Part shown: in pieces, positions 38,099 through 46,529 of the stretch
How positions within the stretch are numbered: position 1 is the first letter of the stretch
Layout: every line of letters begins with the position of its first letter
From: Thermosynechococcus sp.
GTDB lineage: Bacteria > Cyanobacteriota > Cyanobacteriia > Thermosynechococcales > Thermosynechococcaceae
Reading direction: 5' to 3'
Assembly: GCF_025999095.1 (NCBI RefSeq)
Contig: NZ_AP024678.1
Location: 837,527 to 901,526 of the forward strand
DNA: 64,000 bases
Notes under the pieces: generated by a model
Databases searched by the model: none
Seen by the model: only the letters and a program-made list of their open reading frames with translations
Told to the model about the DNA's origin: nothing
Translations under genes and position numbers: made by a program

Positions 38099-38180
38099 AT
38101 AATTAGAACCCCTGAAATTTTTGGCCACATTCCCACCTGTCAGTTCGTGTCTGGGGGCATCGACAGCAATAGGATGAAGA

Positions 38181-38552
38181 CTAAGAAACCGTAAAGCGAT
38201 TGGTTTCCTCCCGAATTTGCTCAAAGGTAATCTCTTGAGCCGTACCTGCAAAGGGATGATCCGGGGTTAGAAAGAGGAGACAGTGACACTCCCGCCGTTC
38301 CCGCATGGGCACACAGGGACAGTTCCAGTAGGCGGCTGCCACCTCTGCTTCTTTATCTTCATAGTGGCGACAGGGACACAAGGGAGAGCCATAGTCGTCT
38401 TTATGTTTGGCTAGCCCCTCCAAAACCACAGCGGTTGTCCCTAAGTCTGAACAAAAGTAGGTTCCAGTGCGCTTGGCATAGGTTTCCGCAAACTTGCGCA
38501 TGGCTTCAAGGTTTTTGTCGGAGGCCTGTTGGGGTTTGTAGCTGCTACTCAT
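38181..38552 (-). CDS. ftrC: ferredoxin-thioredoxin reductase catalytic chain
   Basis: FtrC takes electrons from ferredoxin through a 4Fe-4S cluster to reduce thioredoxin. The 123 residues include FCSDLGTTAVVLEGLAKHK, the PLCPCRHYEDKEAE motif and NCPCVPMRERRECHCLLFL, the full cysteine set for the cluster and active disulfide. The start is ATG 38550-38552. The partner ftrV gene is not here. The gene is convergent with aguB. Confidence 0.97.
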   Translation of the reverse strand: MSSSYKPQQASDKNLEAMRKFAETYAKRTGTYFCSDLGTTAVVLEGLAKHKDDYGSPLCPCRHYEDKEAEVAAAYWNCPCVPMRERRECHCLLFLTPDHPFAGTAQEITFEQIREETNRFTVS

Positions 38553-38637
38553 GGCAAAATTTGCGACACGAACCTTCTTTCAGTGTAGCGGAAGGCGATC
38601 GCTCAATTGGCCTCCCGTGAATTAAAAGATGCAAAGA

Positions 38638-38710
38638 TCCAGGGTGCTGGAGTTGAACCAGCCTATGGCGAATTATGAGTTCGCTGCCTCATCCGCTCGG
38701 CCAACCCTGG
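38638..38710 (-). tRNA. tRNA with CAU anticodon, probably tRNA-Ile2 (lysidine)
   Basis: The 73-base minus-strand cloverleaf has acceptor CCAGGGT/ACCCTGG, discriminator A, a T-arm with GGTTCAACTCC and an anticodon stem GCGAA-TTCGC around loop CTCATAA. CAU can be Met or Ile2. The resemblance of the AACTCATAATT anticodon arm and D-arm to plastid trnI-CAU points to Ile2, which needs TilS. CCA is not encoded. Confidence 0.85.
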
Positions 38711-38821
38711 CAAAATCCCTATCATTTCCAATATAGTCCCCCTTGGTGCCTTCTACTGCTAGCTTGCTTGAATAGTCATTGAGGGGGGGATTTGTGGCTA
38801 GAGTTTTTGGGAAGATTCGGA

Positions 38822-39973
38822 ATGAAGCCAATTTACTTAGATGGACTGGCCACTACACCGGTGGACCCCCAAGTGTTAGCAGCAATGTTGCCCTATTTTA
38901 GCGATCGCCCCGGCAATCCCAGTAATCGTGGCCATGCCTACGGTTGGGAAGCCGCCGCCGCCATTGATGTTGCCCGCGAAACCATTGCCGCAGCCATCCA
39001 TGCCCGTCCAGAGGAGATTATTTTTACCAGTGGTGCGACCGAGGCCAATAATCTGGCCATTAAGGGGGTGGCTGAAGCCTACTACAGTCGCGGTCGCCAT
39101 ATCATTACCGTACAGACGGAACACAGTGCGGTGCTTGCTCCCTGCCGCTATTTGGAGTCCCTGGGCTTTCGGGTGACCTATCTGAGGGTGAATGAAAAAG
39201 GGTTGATTGATCTCGCTGAGTTAGAGCAGGCCTTTACGCCCGAGACCCTCTTGGTGTCTGTGATGGCTGCCAACAATGAAATTGGCGTGCTGCAACCCTT
39301 GGCTGAGATTGGTCGCCGCTGTCGCGATCGCGGCGTACTCTTCCACACTGATGCCGCCCAGGCCCTGGGCAAAATTCCCTTGGATGTTCAGGCGCTTCAG
39401 GTGGATCTCATGTCCCTCACCGCCCACAAACTCTATGGGCCCAAGGGTATTGGTGCCCTCTATGTGCGGCGCGATCGCCCCCGGGTGCAACTGGCGCCTC
39501 AACTCCACGGCGGTCCTCAAGAACAGGGCTGGCGATCGGGAACCTTAGCCACTCCCCTTATTGTCGGCTTTGGAGCAGCGGTGCAACTGGCTCAGGAACG
39601 TCAAGCAACGGATATTCCTTATTTGTGGCATCTCAAGGAACGACTCTGGCAGGGGTTGGTTTCCTTGGGGGATATCTACCTCAATGGTGATTGGCAGCAA
39701 AGTTTGCCCAACTGTCTCAATGTCAGTATTGCTGGGGTTGACGGCAATGCCCTGCTGCGCTCCATTTATCCCTATGTCGCCCTCTCGACGGGAGCAGCCT
39801 GTAGTAGTGAAAAACCTACCCCTTCCCATGTTCTGCTTGCCTTGGGGCGATCGCCCACCCTTGCCCGCGCTTCCCTGCGCTTTGGCCTATTGCGCACCAC
39901 GACAGAGGCAGACATTGATACTGCCCTTGAGCACATTGGCCACAGCATTTGGCAACTACGCCATGTGAGATAG
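38822..39973 (+). CDS. cysteine desulfurase, NifS/IscS type
   Basis: The enzyme takes sulfur from cysteine for iron-sulfur clusters and thio-modified tRNA. From ATG 38822 it has 383 residues. Visible are LDGLATTPVDPQVL, FTSGATEANNLAIKGV, EHSAVLAP (PLP-stacking His), HTDAAQALGKIPLD, the PLP lysine in SLTAHKLYGPKG and the catalytic-loop Cys in GAACSSEKPTPSHVL, class I. An in-frame start at 38792 is rejected because it adds a non-family stretch. No iscU or fdx is beside it, as in other cyanobacteria. Confidence 0.93.
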   Translation: MKPIYLDGLATTPVDPQVLAAMLPYFSDRPGNPSNRGHAYGWEAAAAIDVARETIAAAIHARPEEIIFTSGATEANNLAIKGVAEAYYSRGRHIITVQTEHSAVLAPCRYLESLGFRVTYLRVNEKGLIDLAELEQAFTPETLLVSVMAANNEIGVLQPLAEIGRRCRDRGVLFHTDAAQALGKIPLDVQALQVDLMSLTAHKLYGPKGIGALYVRRDRPRVQLAPQLHGGPQEQGWRSGTLATPLIVGFGAAVQLAQERQATDIPYLWHLKERLWQGLVSLGDIYLNGDWQQSLPNCLNVSIAGVDGNALLRSIYPYVALSTGAACSSEKPTPSHVLLALGRSPTLARASLRFGLLRTTTEADIDTALEHIGHSIWQLRHVR

Positions 39974-40280
39974 AGATTCTTTACATTTTTTAATAGTTAT
40001 AGTTTCTTGATATAAATTTACAATATTCTCAAATGCCGACAATGTCATAGTTTCCGTGATCTAAATCACATCTAAAAGGGCTCTTACGTGGAATCACGGA
40101 TGATCCCCAGTTACAGAATTCATAGAATAATAACGTACGCTAAATCAATCCTTAATAAGCAGTTATATCCCCTGTTGATCCCCTACAAAACTTGCCCATG
40201 GGCGGAAATAGACAGCGGGAAATCAACTCCTAAGATGCCAACACATAAGGATGTCAACACAATAGTTGGGGGAATGCAGC
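39974..40280. other. 307-base AT-rich intergenic region
   Basis: Between the desulfurase and 40281-40619, the composition is distinctly AT-rich. It contains the CRP-like site at 40055-40070 and a TAGAAT word (40123-40128) about 60 bases downstream of it. No gene is seen in this stretch. Confidence 0.6.
40055..40070. promoter_or_regulatory. CRP-like palindrome
   Basis: CGTGATCTAAATCACA fits the consensus TGTGA-N6-TCACA at nine of ten positions. A possible -10 TAGAAT at 40123-40128 places the site about 70 bases before the start of transcription, typical of class I activation. Cyanobacterial CRP homologues bind this consensus. It is a candidate only. Confidence 0.5.
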
Positions 40281-40619
40281 ATGACAAAATTATTGCCCGT
40301 TACTGCCTACACCATTCGCCGTCTGTTGCGGCAATATCAAGGACAGCTCAAATCCGTGGTGGTGGAAGGGGCTTGCTTAGTGGCGGATCCCGAAGCAGAC
40401 CTGAATGCGGTTCTCGAGAGCCTCTATTTAGATGAAGAGGAAGTCCGCACTCAAGTGGCTGAAATTGAAAAGCTGATGCTAACTTACCAACTCCTCTTGA
40501 AGAATGGCGCAAAGGAACAAGCCATAGCCATTGAGGATCGAATTTTCTGGATTTTCGGCCTGAAACGGATCGGCAATCCCTCCAGCGAAACAACAGCCGA
40601 AATGCTCATGATGATATAA
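40281..40619 (+). CDS. hypothetical helical protein
   Basis: The 112-residue protein starts at ATG 40281 (MTKLLPVTAYTIRRLLRQYQ); a longer frame from 40266 adds five residues. It is helical and charged, with LESLYLDEEEVRTQVAEIEK and YQLLLKNGAKEQAIAIEDRI, and no membrane segment. I do not recognise the family. The CRP-like site and a possible promoter lie 155-210 bases upstream. The gene is convergent with DUF3143. Confidence 0.6.
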   Translation: MTKLLPVTAYTIRRLLRQYQGQLKSVVVEGACLVADPEADLNAVLESLYLDEEEVRTQVAEIEKLMLTYQLLLKNGAKEQAIAIEDRIFWIFGLKRIGNPSSETTAEMLMMI

Positions 40620-40625
40620 CAGCGT

Positions 40626-40898
40626 TCAGGGACCGGCAAAAATTGCTGCTTCCACATCCCCACGGGGGCAGGAGTACTTAAAAGAACGCTGACTCACACT
40701 GCCCGCAAGGCGATCGTGATAGACCACCTGAAGTTCCTCAATATCCAAGCAAATCCGGGCTGACCACTGCGGATACTCTAACTCCCAACAGTGGATATCT
40801 GTTTCGTCTCGCACACAGCCCTTTTGCTGTAGCCAGGCTTCAATTTGCGGCAGGGCATGATTATACAGGGGAGTTTGGGGATGCGGTAAGGTATTCAT
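40626..40898 (-). CDS. DUF3143 family protein
   Basis: The 90-residue protein begins PHPQTPLYNHALPQIEAWLQ and continues with DETDIHCWELEYPQWSARI, a short alpha/beta unit matching DUF3143, known to me from cyanobacteria. Function unknown. The ATG at 40896-40898 overlaps the stop of the J-domain gene by four bases, so both are probably translated together. Confidence 0.72.
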   Translation of the reverse strand: MNTLPHPQTPLYNHALPQIEAWLQQKGCVRDETDIHCWELEYPQWSARICLDIEELQVVYHDRLAGSVSQRSFKYSCPRGDVEAAIFAGP

Positions 40899-41374
40899 GC
40901 GAGTTGAGAAAGACGACTAACAACTTGCAAAATCCATTCTTGCCCCTGTTGGGACAAACCGACAATCACCGCCAAAACCAGACAACTGACAAAGGTGAGC
41001 CCCAAGATAAACAGGGCAAATAGCTCCCCCGGCGAGAGGGGGCGATCCTCTGAGGGAATGCTGGTAGAACGCCCAGAGCTTTGGGAGCGAGAGGCCACAC
41101 CTACCCCTGTCCTATGGGGTGGCTTCAACTGAGGATGGCCACGCAAGCGCAATTGCAAGTCATACCATTGCCGTTGCTCTGGGTTAGTCAGCACGGCGTA
41201 GGCTTCATTGAGGCGATGAAACTCCTCGCGGGCGATCGCCAGCGGCAATGTCGTCGTATCAGGGTGGTAGAGCTTACTCTTTTCCCGATAAGCACGGCGA
41301 ATCTCTGCCAACGAGGCCGTGGGCGCCACCTCGAGAATGTCGTAGTGGGTTCGCAATGGGGACGGCTGGGCCAT
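40895..41374 (-). CDS. membrane-anchored J-domain protein
   Basis: The 159-residue protein has an N-terminal J domain (YDILEVAPTASLAEIRRAYR, with the HPD at 37-39) and, after a basic and Ser-rich linker, one C-terminal helix (LFALFILGLTFVSCLVLAVI). It lacks the Gly/Phe and zinc-finger parts of DnaJ, so it probably recruits DnaK to a membrane site rather than acting as a general chaperone. It follows pilC by eight bases, and may serve pilus assembly; that link is inference. Confidence 0.8.
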   Translation of the reverse strand: MAQPSPLRTHYDILEVAPTASLAEIRRAYREKSKLYHPDTTTLPLAIAREEFHRLNEAYAVLTNPEQRQWYDLQLRLRGHPQLKPPHRTGVGVASRSQSSGRSTSIPSEDRPLSPGELFALFILGLTFVSCLVLAVIVGLSQQGQEWILQVVSRLSQLA

Positions 41375-41382
41375 AGTGAGAT

Positions 41383-42603
41383 TTACTTGACCAGATCGAA
41401 GATCTTGAACATGGGCAGGTACATCGCCACCAAAATTGACCCTACCATACCCCCTAACACCGCAATCATCAAGGGCTCCATCACACTGGTCAGAGCCTTC
41501 ACTGCCTGCTCCACTTCATCTTCGTAGAAGTCAGCCACCTTCATCAGCATCTTATCCAGTTCCCCTGTCTCCTCACCCACGTTAATCATCTGGGTGGCTA
41601 GAACCGGAAAGACCCGTTCCTGTTGCAGTGCAAGGCTCAACATCCCCCCTGTCTGGACTTGCTTCGCAGCGCGATCAATGGCATTGGAGATCACTTGGTT
41701 TCCCGCTGTGGCACTTACAATCTCCAGGGAGCGCAAAATCGGCACCCCCGAACGGGACAACGAGCCAAAGGTGCGGCAAAACCGTGCCACCGCCGTTTTT
41801 TGGATCAAATCGCCAAAGAGGGGCAACTTGAGCAACAGGCCGTCAATCGTTAGGCGGCCGTTAGGTGTTTTGTAATAGAAACGAATCCCTAAGACCAAAG
41901 CAATGACAGCAACAATGAGCAATGCCATATACTGGGGTGTGCGCAGGAATTGACTAAGAGCCACCATCATGGCTGTAAAGGGAGGCAACTCACCTCCCAA
42001 CTGTTTAAAAATCCCCTCAAACACAGGAATCAGAAAAATCACCATCCCTAGGAAGATACCCACCGCCAGCAGACCCACCACCACGGGATAGGTCAAAGCC
42101 GACTTAATCTGGTTGTTGAGGCGAGCCTGATCCTCCAGTAATTTTGAGAGACGGTTGAGCACTTCGTCGAGAACCCCCCCTGTTTCCCCCGCTTGGATCA
42201 TCGCCACAAATAGGTTGTCAAAGGCCTCTGGGTGGGGGCGCATGGCATCGGCTAGGGTACTCCCCTGTTGAATATCATTGTTAACCGCCATGAGGATTTT
42301 CTTCAGTTTGGGGTTAGTACATTGGTCAGCCAAAACAGCGATCCCGCGCACCAAGGCCACACCGGCATTCACCAGTGCCGCAAACTGACGAGCAAAGATT
42401 GCCCGATCCTTCACTGTAATTTTGGCAAGGAAGCTCAGGTCGAGATCCGACTTGAGAGTAAATTTCTGAGCCTCTTTGACCTCTAGAACCTGTACCCCTT
42501 GCAACTGCAAAGCCATGCGGGCCTCTCGAGGGGTTGAGGCTTCCTCACGTACCGTTCTGTATTTGCCTTGGGCATCTCGTATCCGCACCTCATAGGTTGC
42601 CAT
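41383..42603 (-). CDS. pilC: type IV pilus inner-membrane platform protein PilC
   Basis: PilC lies under the pilus base and works with PilB and PilT. The 406 residues contain two GspF domains: ARQFAALVNAGVALVRGIAV, ESLAMQIAGETGGVLDEV-type segment (IQAGETGGVLDEVLNRLSKL), VVGLLAVGIFLGMVIFLIPV and MINVGEETGELDKMLMKVAD, with three membrane helices. The start is ATG 42601-42603. Fifty bases separate it from pilT. Confidence 0.95.
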   Translation of the reverse strand: MATYEVRIRDAQGKYRTVREEASTPREARMALQLQGVQVLEVKEAQKFTLKSDLDLSFLAKITVKDRAIFARQFAALVNAGVALVRGIAVLADQCTNPKLKKILMAVNNDIQQGSTLADAMRPHPEAFDNLFVAMIQAGETGGVLDEVLNRLSKLLEDQARLNNQIKSALTYPVVVGLLAVGIFLGMVIFLIPVFEGIFKQLGGELPPFTAMMVALSQFLRTPQYMALLIVAVIALVLGIRFYYKTPNGRLTIDGLLLKLPLFGDLIQKTAVARFCRTFGSLSRSGVPILRSLEIVSATAGNQVISNAIDRAAKQVQTGGMLSLALQQERVFPVLATQMINVGEETGELDKMLMKVADFYEDEVEQAVKALTSVMEPLMIAVLGGMVGSILVAMYLPMFKIFDLVK

Positions 42604-42653
42604 GACTCACTACCTCTCTCTCAGATTCATCTGGTGTGCTCGCTGACGGCTCC

Positions 42654-43751
42654 CTAGCGCACTGCCGCCGCAGGTGCACCTGCCCCAATAAGACGTTGCA
42701 GCTCATCTGGACGTGAAGATTTGGCCATTGCTGCCTCATAGGTAATTACCCCCGCACGATAGTAATCGGCGAGGACTTTTTCGAGGGTTTGCATCCCCAG
42801 CTTACCGCCCGTTTGAATTGCCGAATAAATCTGCGATGTCTTGCCTTCGCGAATCAGGTTGGAGATCGCAGGGGTCACTACCATGATCTCTTGGGCCATA
42901 ATCCGCCCGAATTCACCGGGCTTCGGATTCTTTTTGGGCACCAGTGTTTGGCTGAAGACCGCCACCAACGAGTTGGACAACTGGACACGAATTTGCTGTT
43001 GCTGCTCAGGGGGAAACACATCCACCATGCGGTCAACGGTTTGAGCTGCTGAACTGGTATGCAAAGTGCCCATCACCAAGTGACCCGTTTCCGCTGCTGA
43101 GATGGCAAGCTGAATCGTTTCCAGGTCACGCATCTCACCCACCAGGATAATGTCCGGGTCTTCCCGCAGCGCTGCCCGCAGGGCATTGGCAAAACTCTTG
43201 GTGTCTTCGCCCACCTGCCGCTGATGGATCAGGCTCTTGATCGGTTCATAGACAAACTCAATGGGGTCTTCAATGGTCAGAATATGCTCGGCACGGGTTT
43301 TGTTGATCAGGTCAATCATTGCCGCCAAGGTTGTGGTTTTTCCTGATCCTGTCGGCCCAGTCACCAGAATCAGGCCCCGTGGCCGCTCACTCATTTCGCG
43401 AACGATATTGGGCAATCCCAATTGTTCAAAGGTGGGGATCTTGGAACTTAAAGCCCGCAGGCAGGCGGCATAGGTACCCCGGTCTTTATACACATTGACG
43501 CGGAACCGCGCTAAACCCCGCACACCATAGGAGCAGTCCAACTCCCAGTTTTGCTCTAGGTGCTTGCGTTGGCTATTGTTGAGCATGCTGAAGATCAGGC
43601 GCTGGCATTGCTCTGGGGTGAGGGGCTCGTAATCCATAGGGGTTAATTTACCGCTGATGCGCACGTAGGGGGGGATACCTGCTGAAATGTGCAGGTCTGA
43701 ACCACCGTTGGCCACGACCTGCTCCATGAGATCCTCAATCATCAACTCCAT
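42654..43751 (-). CDS. pilT: type IV pilus retraction ATPase PilT
   Basis: PilT disassembles pilus fibres for twitching and DNA uptake. The 365 residues have GSDLHISAGIPPYVRISGKL, Walker A GPTGSGKTTTLAAM, the Asp box, Walker B region VGEMRDLETIQLAISAAETG, His box and the retraction motif AISNLIREGKTSQI. The start is ATG 43749-43751. The short alanine-rich C-terminus is usual for cyanobacterial forms. Confidence 0.96.
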   Translation of the reverse strand: MELMIEDLMEQVVANGGSDLHISAGIPPYVRISGKLTPMDYEPLTPEQCQRLIFSMLNNSQRKHLEQNWELDCSYGVRGLARFRVNVYKDRGTYAACLRALSSKIPTFEQLGLPNIVREMSERPRGLILVTGPTGSGKTTTLAAMIDLINKTRAEHILTIEDPIEFVYEPIKSLIHQRQVGEDTKSFANALRAALREDPDIILVGEMRDLETIQLAISAAETGHLVMGTLHTSSAAQTVDRMVDVFPPEQQQQIRVQLSNSLVAVFSQTLVPKKNPKPGEFGRIMAQEIMVVTPAISNLIREGKTSQIYSAIQTGGKLGMQTLEKVLADYYRAGVITYEAAMAKSSRPDELQRLIGAGAPAAAVR

Positions 43752-43820
43752 AGGGTGCTCCTCGTTTAGTCGTTAAAAGGTTACTGTCTAGCTTTAGTTT
43801 CCTGCAACTTCACTGCTGGT

Positions 43821-45854
43821 TTAATCCAGAAAGCGGGGAGTCATGCAATAGGGACAATCCAGCCACTCAGGTGCTAGTTCGGCGCCACAACCGCGACAGG
43901 TCAGCGAGCTCTTCCGCTTGGCTTTCAGCTCTGCCTCTAGCCCAGTGTCTGTAAAGGTAACCCGCTCCACCTCCTCAAGGGTCGTCAGTCCCTGTTTAAC
44001 AAGCTCCAAGCTGTAGGCCAACAGGGTTTTCATGCCCTCTTCCACGGCAGCTTCTTTAATTTGCTCGGTGGGGGCACCTTCTGTAATTAAGCGTTGCAAC
44101 CGCTCGGTGACTCGCATAATTTCGTAGACGCCAACACGCCCTTTGTAGCCTACACCACCACATTTACTGCAGATGGGCTGGCCACTGGCCTTGGCTGCTT
44201 GAATCTGCTCGGGGGTGAGTTTATTGGCTTTGTAGAGGGTGAGGTTGACGTCCTTGGAAGCCGAGAGTCCAAAGCGTGCCAGCTCTTCGGGGGTGGGGGT
44301 GTAGGGAATGCGACACTCACTACAGACTCGCCGCATTAACCGCTGTGCCACCACGCCAATTAGGGAAGCCGAAACCATAAAAGGTTCAATGCCCATTTCG
44401 GAAAGACGGGCGATCGCGCTCGGGGCATCGTTGGTGTGTAGTGTCGTCAGAACTAAGTGACCCGTTAAGGCAGCCTCAATAGCGGTTTTTGCGGTTTCCT
44501 TGTCGCGGGTTTCCCCCACCAGAATCACATCCGGGTCTTGGCGAAGAAAGGCACGTAGAATTGAGGCAAAGTCCATCCCTTTTTCCCGAATCACCTGCAC
44601 CTGTGTTAAGCCAGGCAGGGTGTATTCAATCGGGTCTTCCGCGGTACTGATATTGACACCGGGGCTATTGCACTCAGCAAGGGCAGAGTAGAGGGTTGTT
44701 GTTTTCCCTGAACCCGTGGGACCGGTCACCAGAATTAAGCCAAAGGGGCGCTTCGTCATTTCACGGACAATGGCAAGACTCTCTGGGTCCGTGATCAGTT
44801 TATCCAAGCCCAACTGGGTGGCGGAATTATCCAAAATCCGCAAACAGACTTTTTCGCCCCAACGGCTGGGCAGGGTATTTACCCGGAAGTCCACGCGTCG
44901 ACCCTGGAACATTTTACGAATGCGGCCATCTTGGGGGGCACGCCGCTCAGCAATGTCGAGGTCCGCCAAGATTTTGAAGCGAGAAACCACCGCTGGCACG
45001 ATTTTTTTCGGCAGGGGGTCAAAGGCTTGGTGCAGCACCCCATCTTTGCGGAAACGAATCCGTAGGTATTCTTCCTGGGGTTCAACGTGGATGTCAGACA
45101 CCCCTTCCGTGAGGGCTTTGGCTAGGATTTTGTTCACAAGGGCAATAATCGGCGCGTCCTCTGCTCCTCTGAGGGCTTCGGCTAGGTCAACCTCCTGCTC
45201 CCCTTCAATCTCTTCGAGGCCGCCGATGGCTTCAACATCTTCTTCGATGTTGATTTCACCGATCGCCGCCGGGGCATTTTTGCTGGCGGTGGTTTCTGCC
45301 ACCTGTTTATTGAGAATCGGATCAATGAGGCGCTGGTAGTCCTCTAGGGTAATCACCATCCGTTTGAGCGTGAGGTTGTGACTGCGCAGCAGACGGGTGA
45401 GGTTGTCAATGGCTTGGAGGTTGTCGGGATCCACCATCGCCACCAATAGATAGGGGGGGTCGGCATCGAGGTGCTTGGCAATGGGGATGACTTGATAGGT
45501 GCGGCAGGTATCAATGGGTACAATTGTGTTGATCAGTTCCTCGATTTGCTCGGTGGGAAAACGATTGAGTTCGGGATCAAGGCAATCAACCCCATAGATC
45601 ACTTTGAGTTCAAAAAGCTGCTGCTTGTGGTACTGGCGTAACACATCGGGGGGCATGGTGGTGCCCGTCATCTCCTGCAACACGGCGACTAGGGACTTGC
45701 CGGTTTTGCGGGCGGTGTTCATTGCTTCCCGGACTTGATCGATACTGGCGTAACCGGAGGCAACAATGGCACGTTCTGTGGGGCTAGCGGCTCTACCCCG
45801 CACGGTAAGTGCTTTGCGAGAGGACGATGGGGATGTGTTGACCATAGGGCGCAT
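43821..45854 (-). CDS. pilB: type IV pilus extension ATPase PilB
   Basis: PilB powers pilus extension. Its 677 residues run: T2SSE_N-type domain (about 20-200), then a GspE core with Walker A GPTGSGKTTTLYSAL, EDPIEYTLPGLTQVQV, Walker B region VGETRDKETAKTAIEAALTG and a zinc site (CSECRIP ... CSKCGGVGYKGRVG). After the core is a second cysteine ribbon (CRGCGAELAPEWLDCPYC) at the C-terminus. ATG 45843-45845 is also possible. The operon order pilB-pilT-pilC is standard for cyanobacteria. Confidence 0.95.
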   Translation of the reverse strand: MRPMVNTSPSSSRKALTVRGRAASPTERAIVASGYASIDQVREAMNTARKTGKSLVAVLQEMTGTTMPPDVLRQYHKQQLFELKVIYGVDCLDPELNRFPTEQIEELINTIVPIDTCRTYQVIPIAKHLDADPPYLLVAMVDPDNLQAIDNLTRLLRSHNLTLKRMVITLEDYQRLIDPILNKQVAETTASKNAPAAIGEINIEEDVEAIGGLEEIEGEQEVDLAEALRGAEDAPIIALVNKILAKALTEGVSDIHVEPQEEYLRIRFRKDGVLHQAFDPLPKKIVPAVVSRFKILADLDIAERRAPQDGRIRKMFQGRRVDFRVNTLPSRWGEKVCLRILDNSATQLGLDKLITDPESLAIVREMTKRPFGLILVTGPTGSGKTTTLYSALAECNSPGVNISTAEDPIEYTLPGLTQVQVIREKGMDFASILRAFLRQDPDVILVGETRDKETAKTAIEAALTGHLVLTTLHTNDAPSAIARLSEMGIEPFMVSASLIGVVAQRLMRRVCSECRIPYTPTPEELARFGLSASKDVNLTLYKANKLTPEQIQAAKASGQPICSKCGGVGYKGRVGVYEIMRVTERLQRLITEGAPTEQIKEAAVEEGMKTLLAYSLELVKQGLTTLEEVERVTFTDTGLEAELKAKRKSSLTCRGCGAELAPEWLDCPYCMTPRFLD

Positions 45855-45933
45855 TGGGGTCTGGATGACTTGCCTACTATAGTAGCAACAACCTTCCCAG
45901 AGATTTAATGGGTATTTTCACGGTTTATTTTTA

Positions 45934-45962
45934 TTGACATTTTTGTTGACAATTCTTTTTAT
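45934..45962 (+). promoter_or_regulatory. candidate promoter in the pilB / 46107 divergent spacer
   Basis: A perfect TTGACA (45934-45939) is followed after 17 bases by TTTTAT (45957-45962), matching four of six of TATAAT. A second TTGACA overlaps at 45946. It would drive the plus-strand genes from 46107. Confidence 0.45.
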
Positions 45963-46106
45963 GAACGTTTCCCAACCGCGATCGCTAGGTTTTGCATAGG
46001 CTGAAAATGATTGATAGTCCTGCGGCACATTAGAAACTACTAGTTATCTTTTCTCCCTGTTAGCGCGTCCTCTCAATTCCCTCATGATCCTGTGGAGGTT
46101 TGCTCT

Positions 46107-46331
46107 ATGCGTGTCAAAGACGTGATTTTGCCCCTACTGGTGGTTAGTTTGGTCTTTGTCGGTTTTGGCGATCGCTTTTTGCCAGCGCCTTTGAGCACGG
46201 CGAGTGCCAGTAGCCGCGAGCAATTGAATGGCTTTCTCAAGGGAATGTTTACGGGGTTTAGTACCTATAACCGCTACCATAAGACGGAGGAGATGATTCG
46301 CCAAGTAGAACAAGCGGAGAGAAAAAAATAA
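46107..46331 (+). CDS. small single-span membrane protein
   Basis: From ATG 46107 (MRVKDVILPLLVVSLVFVGF) the protein has 74 residues. A signal-anchor or uncleaved helix is followed by a charged helical part (GFLKGMFTGFSTYNRYHKTE, EMIRQVEQAERKK). An earlier ATG at 46092 adds five residues, but GGAGG at 46091-46095 suits the later start. No family name comes to mind. It abuts the LapA-like gene (46332), which suggests coexpression. Confidence 0.65.
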   Translation: MRVKDVILPLLVVSLVFVGFGDRFLPAPLSTASASSREQLNGFLKGMFTGFSTYNRYHKTEEMIRQVEQAERKK

Positions 46332-46529
46332 ATGCGCCGCTTTTTGCTCTTTTTACTCTCGATGATCAGCAGTGGGGCGATCGCCCTCTTTTCAGTACAG
46401 AACGCAAAAGCGGTGTCCCTAAAATTTTTATTTTGGCAATCCATTGAGATGCCCCTTGGCCTGCTGCTGGTCTTTGTGGCAGCGATCGCCCTGTGGCTAC
46501 CCTATTTAGCCCAGTCGCTGCGGCGATGA
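46332..46529 (+). CDS. LapA/DUF1049 family membrane protein
   Basis: The 65 residues have two helices (FLLFLLSMISSGAIALFSVQ; LGLLLVFVAAIALWLPYL) separated by NAKAVSLKFLFWQSIEMP, the LapA (DUF1049) signature. Such proteins act in lipopolysaccharide assembly in proteobacteria; in cyanobacteria the role is unclear. The ATG directly follows the previous stop and its own stop overlaps the next gene start (ATGA). Confidence 0.75.
   Translation: MRRFLLFLLSMISSGAIALFSVQNAKAVSLKFLFWQSIEMPLGLLLVFVAAIALWLPYLAQSLRR

Larger units (their letters stand above)
37664..38180. other. 517-base intergenic region with terminator, repeats and a long palindrome
   Basis: No convincing protein gene is seen; a 64-codon plus-strand frame starting at TTG 38000 has a hydrophobic start but weak coding character. 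The region holds a HIP1 site, three AATTATCA words (37791, 37805, 37815), a terminator-like hairpin (37941-37961) and a 62-base palindromic element (38037-38098). It lies between convergent aguB and ftrC. A small RNA is possible. Confidence 0.5.

Noticed and set aside
38041-38100. Resemblance to SRP RNA (GGGAAGCAGC)
   Set aside because: The internal loop and tetraloop layout of SRP domain IV cannot be formed; the match is too short.
38000-38194. 64-codon plus-strand frame starting with TTG (MTTIFTIFTLILL)
   Set aside because: The first residues look hydrophobic, but the rest is not protein-like, overlaps a palindrome and runs into the ftrC gene; no ribosome site.
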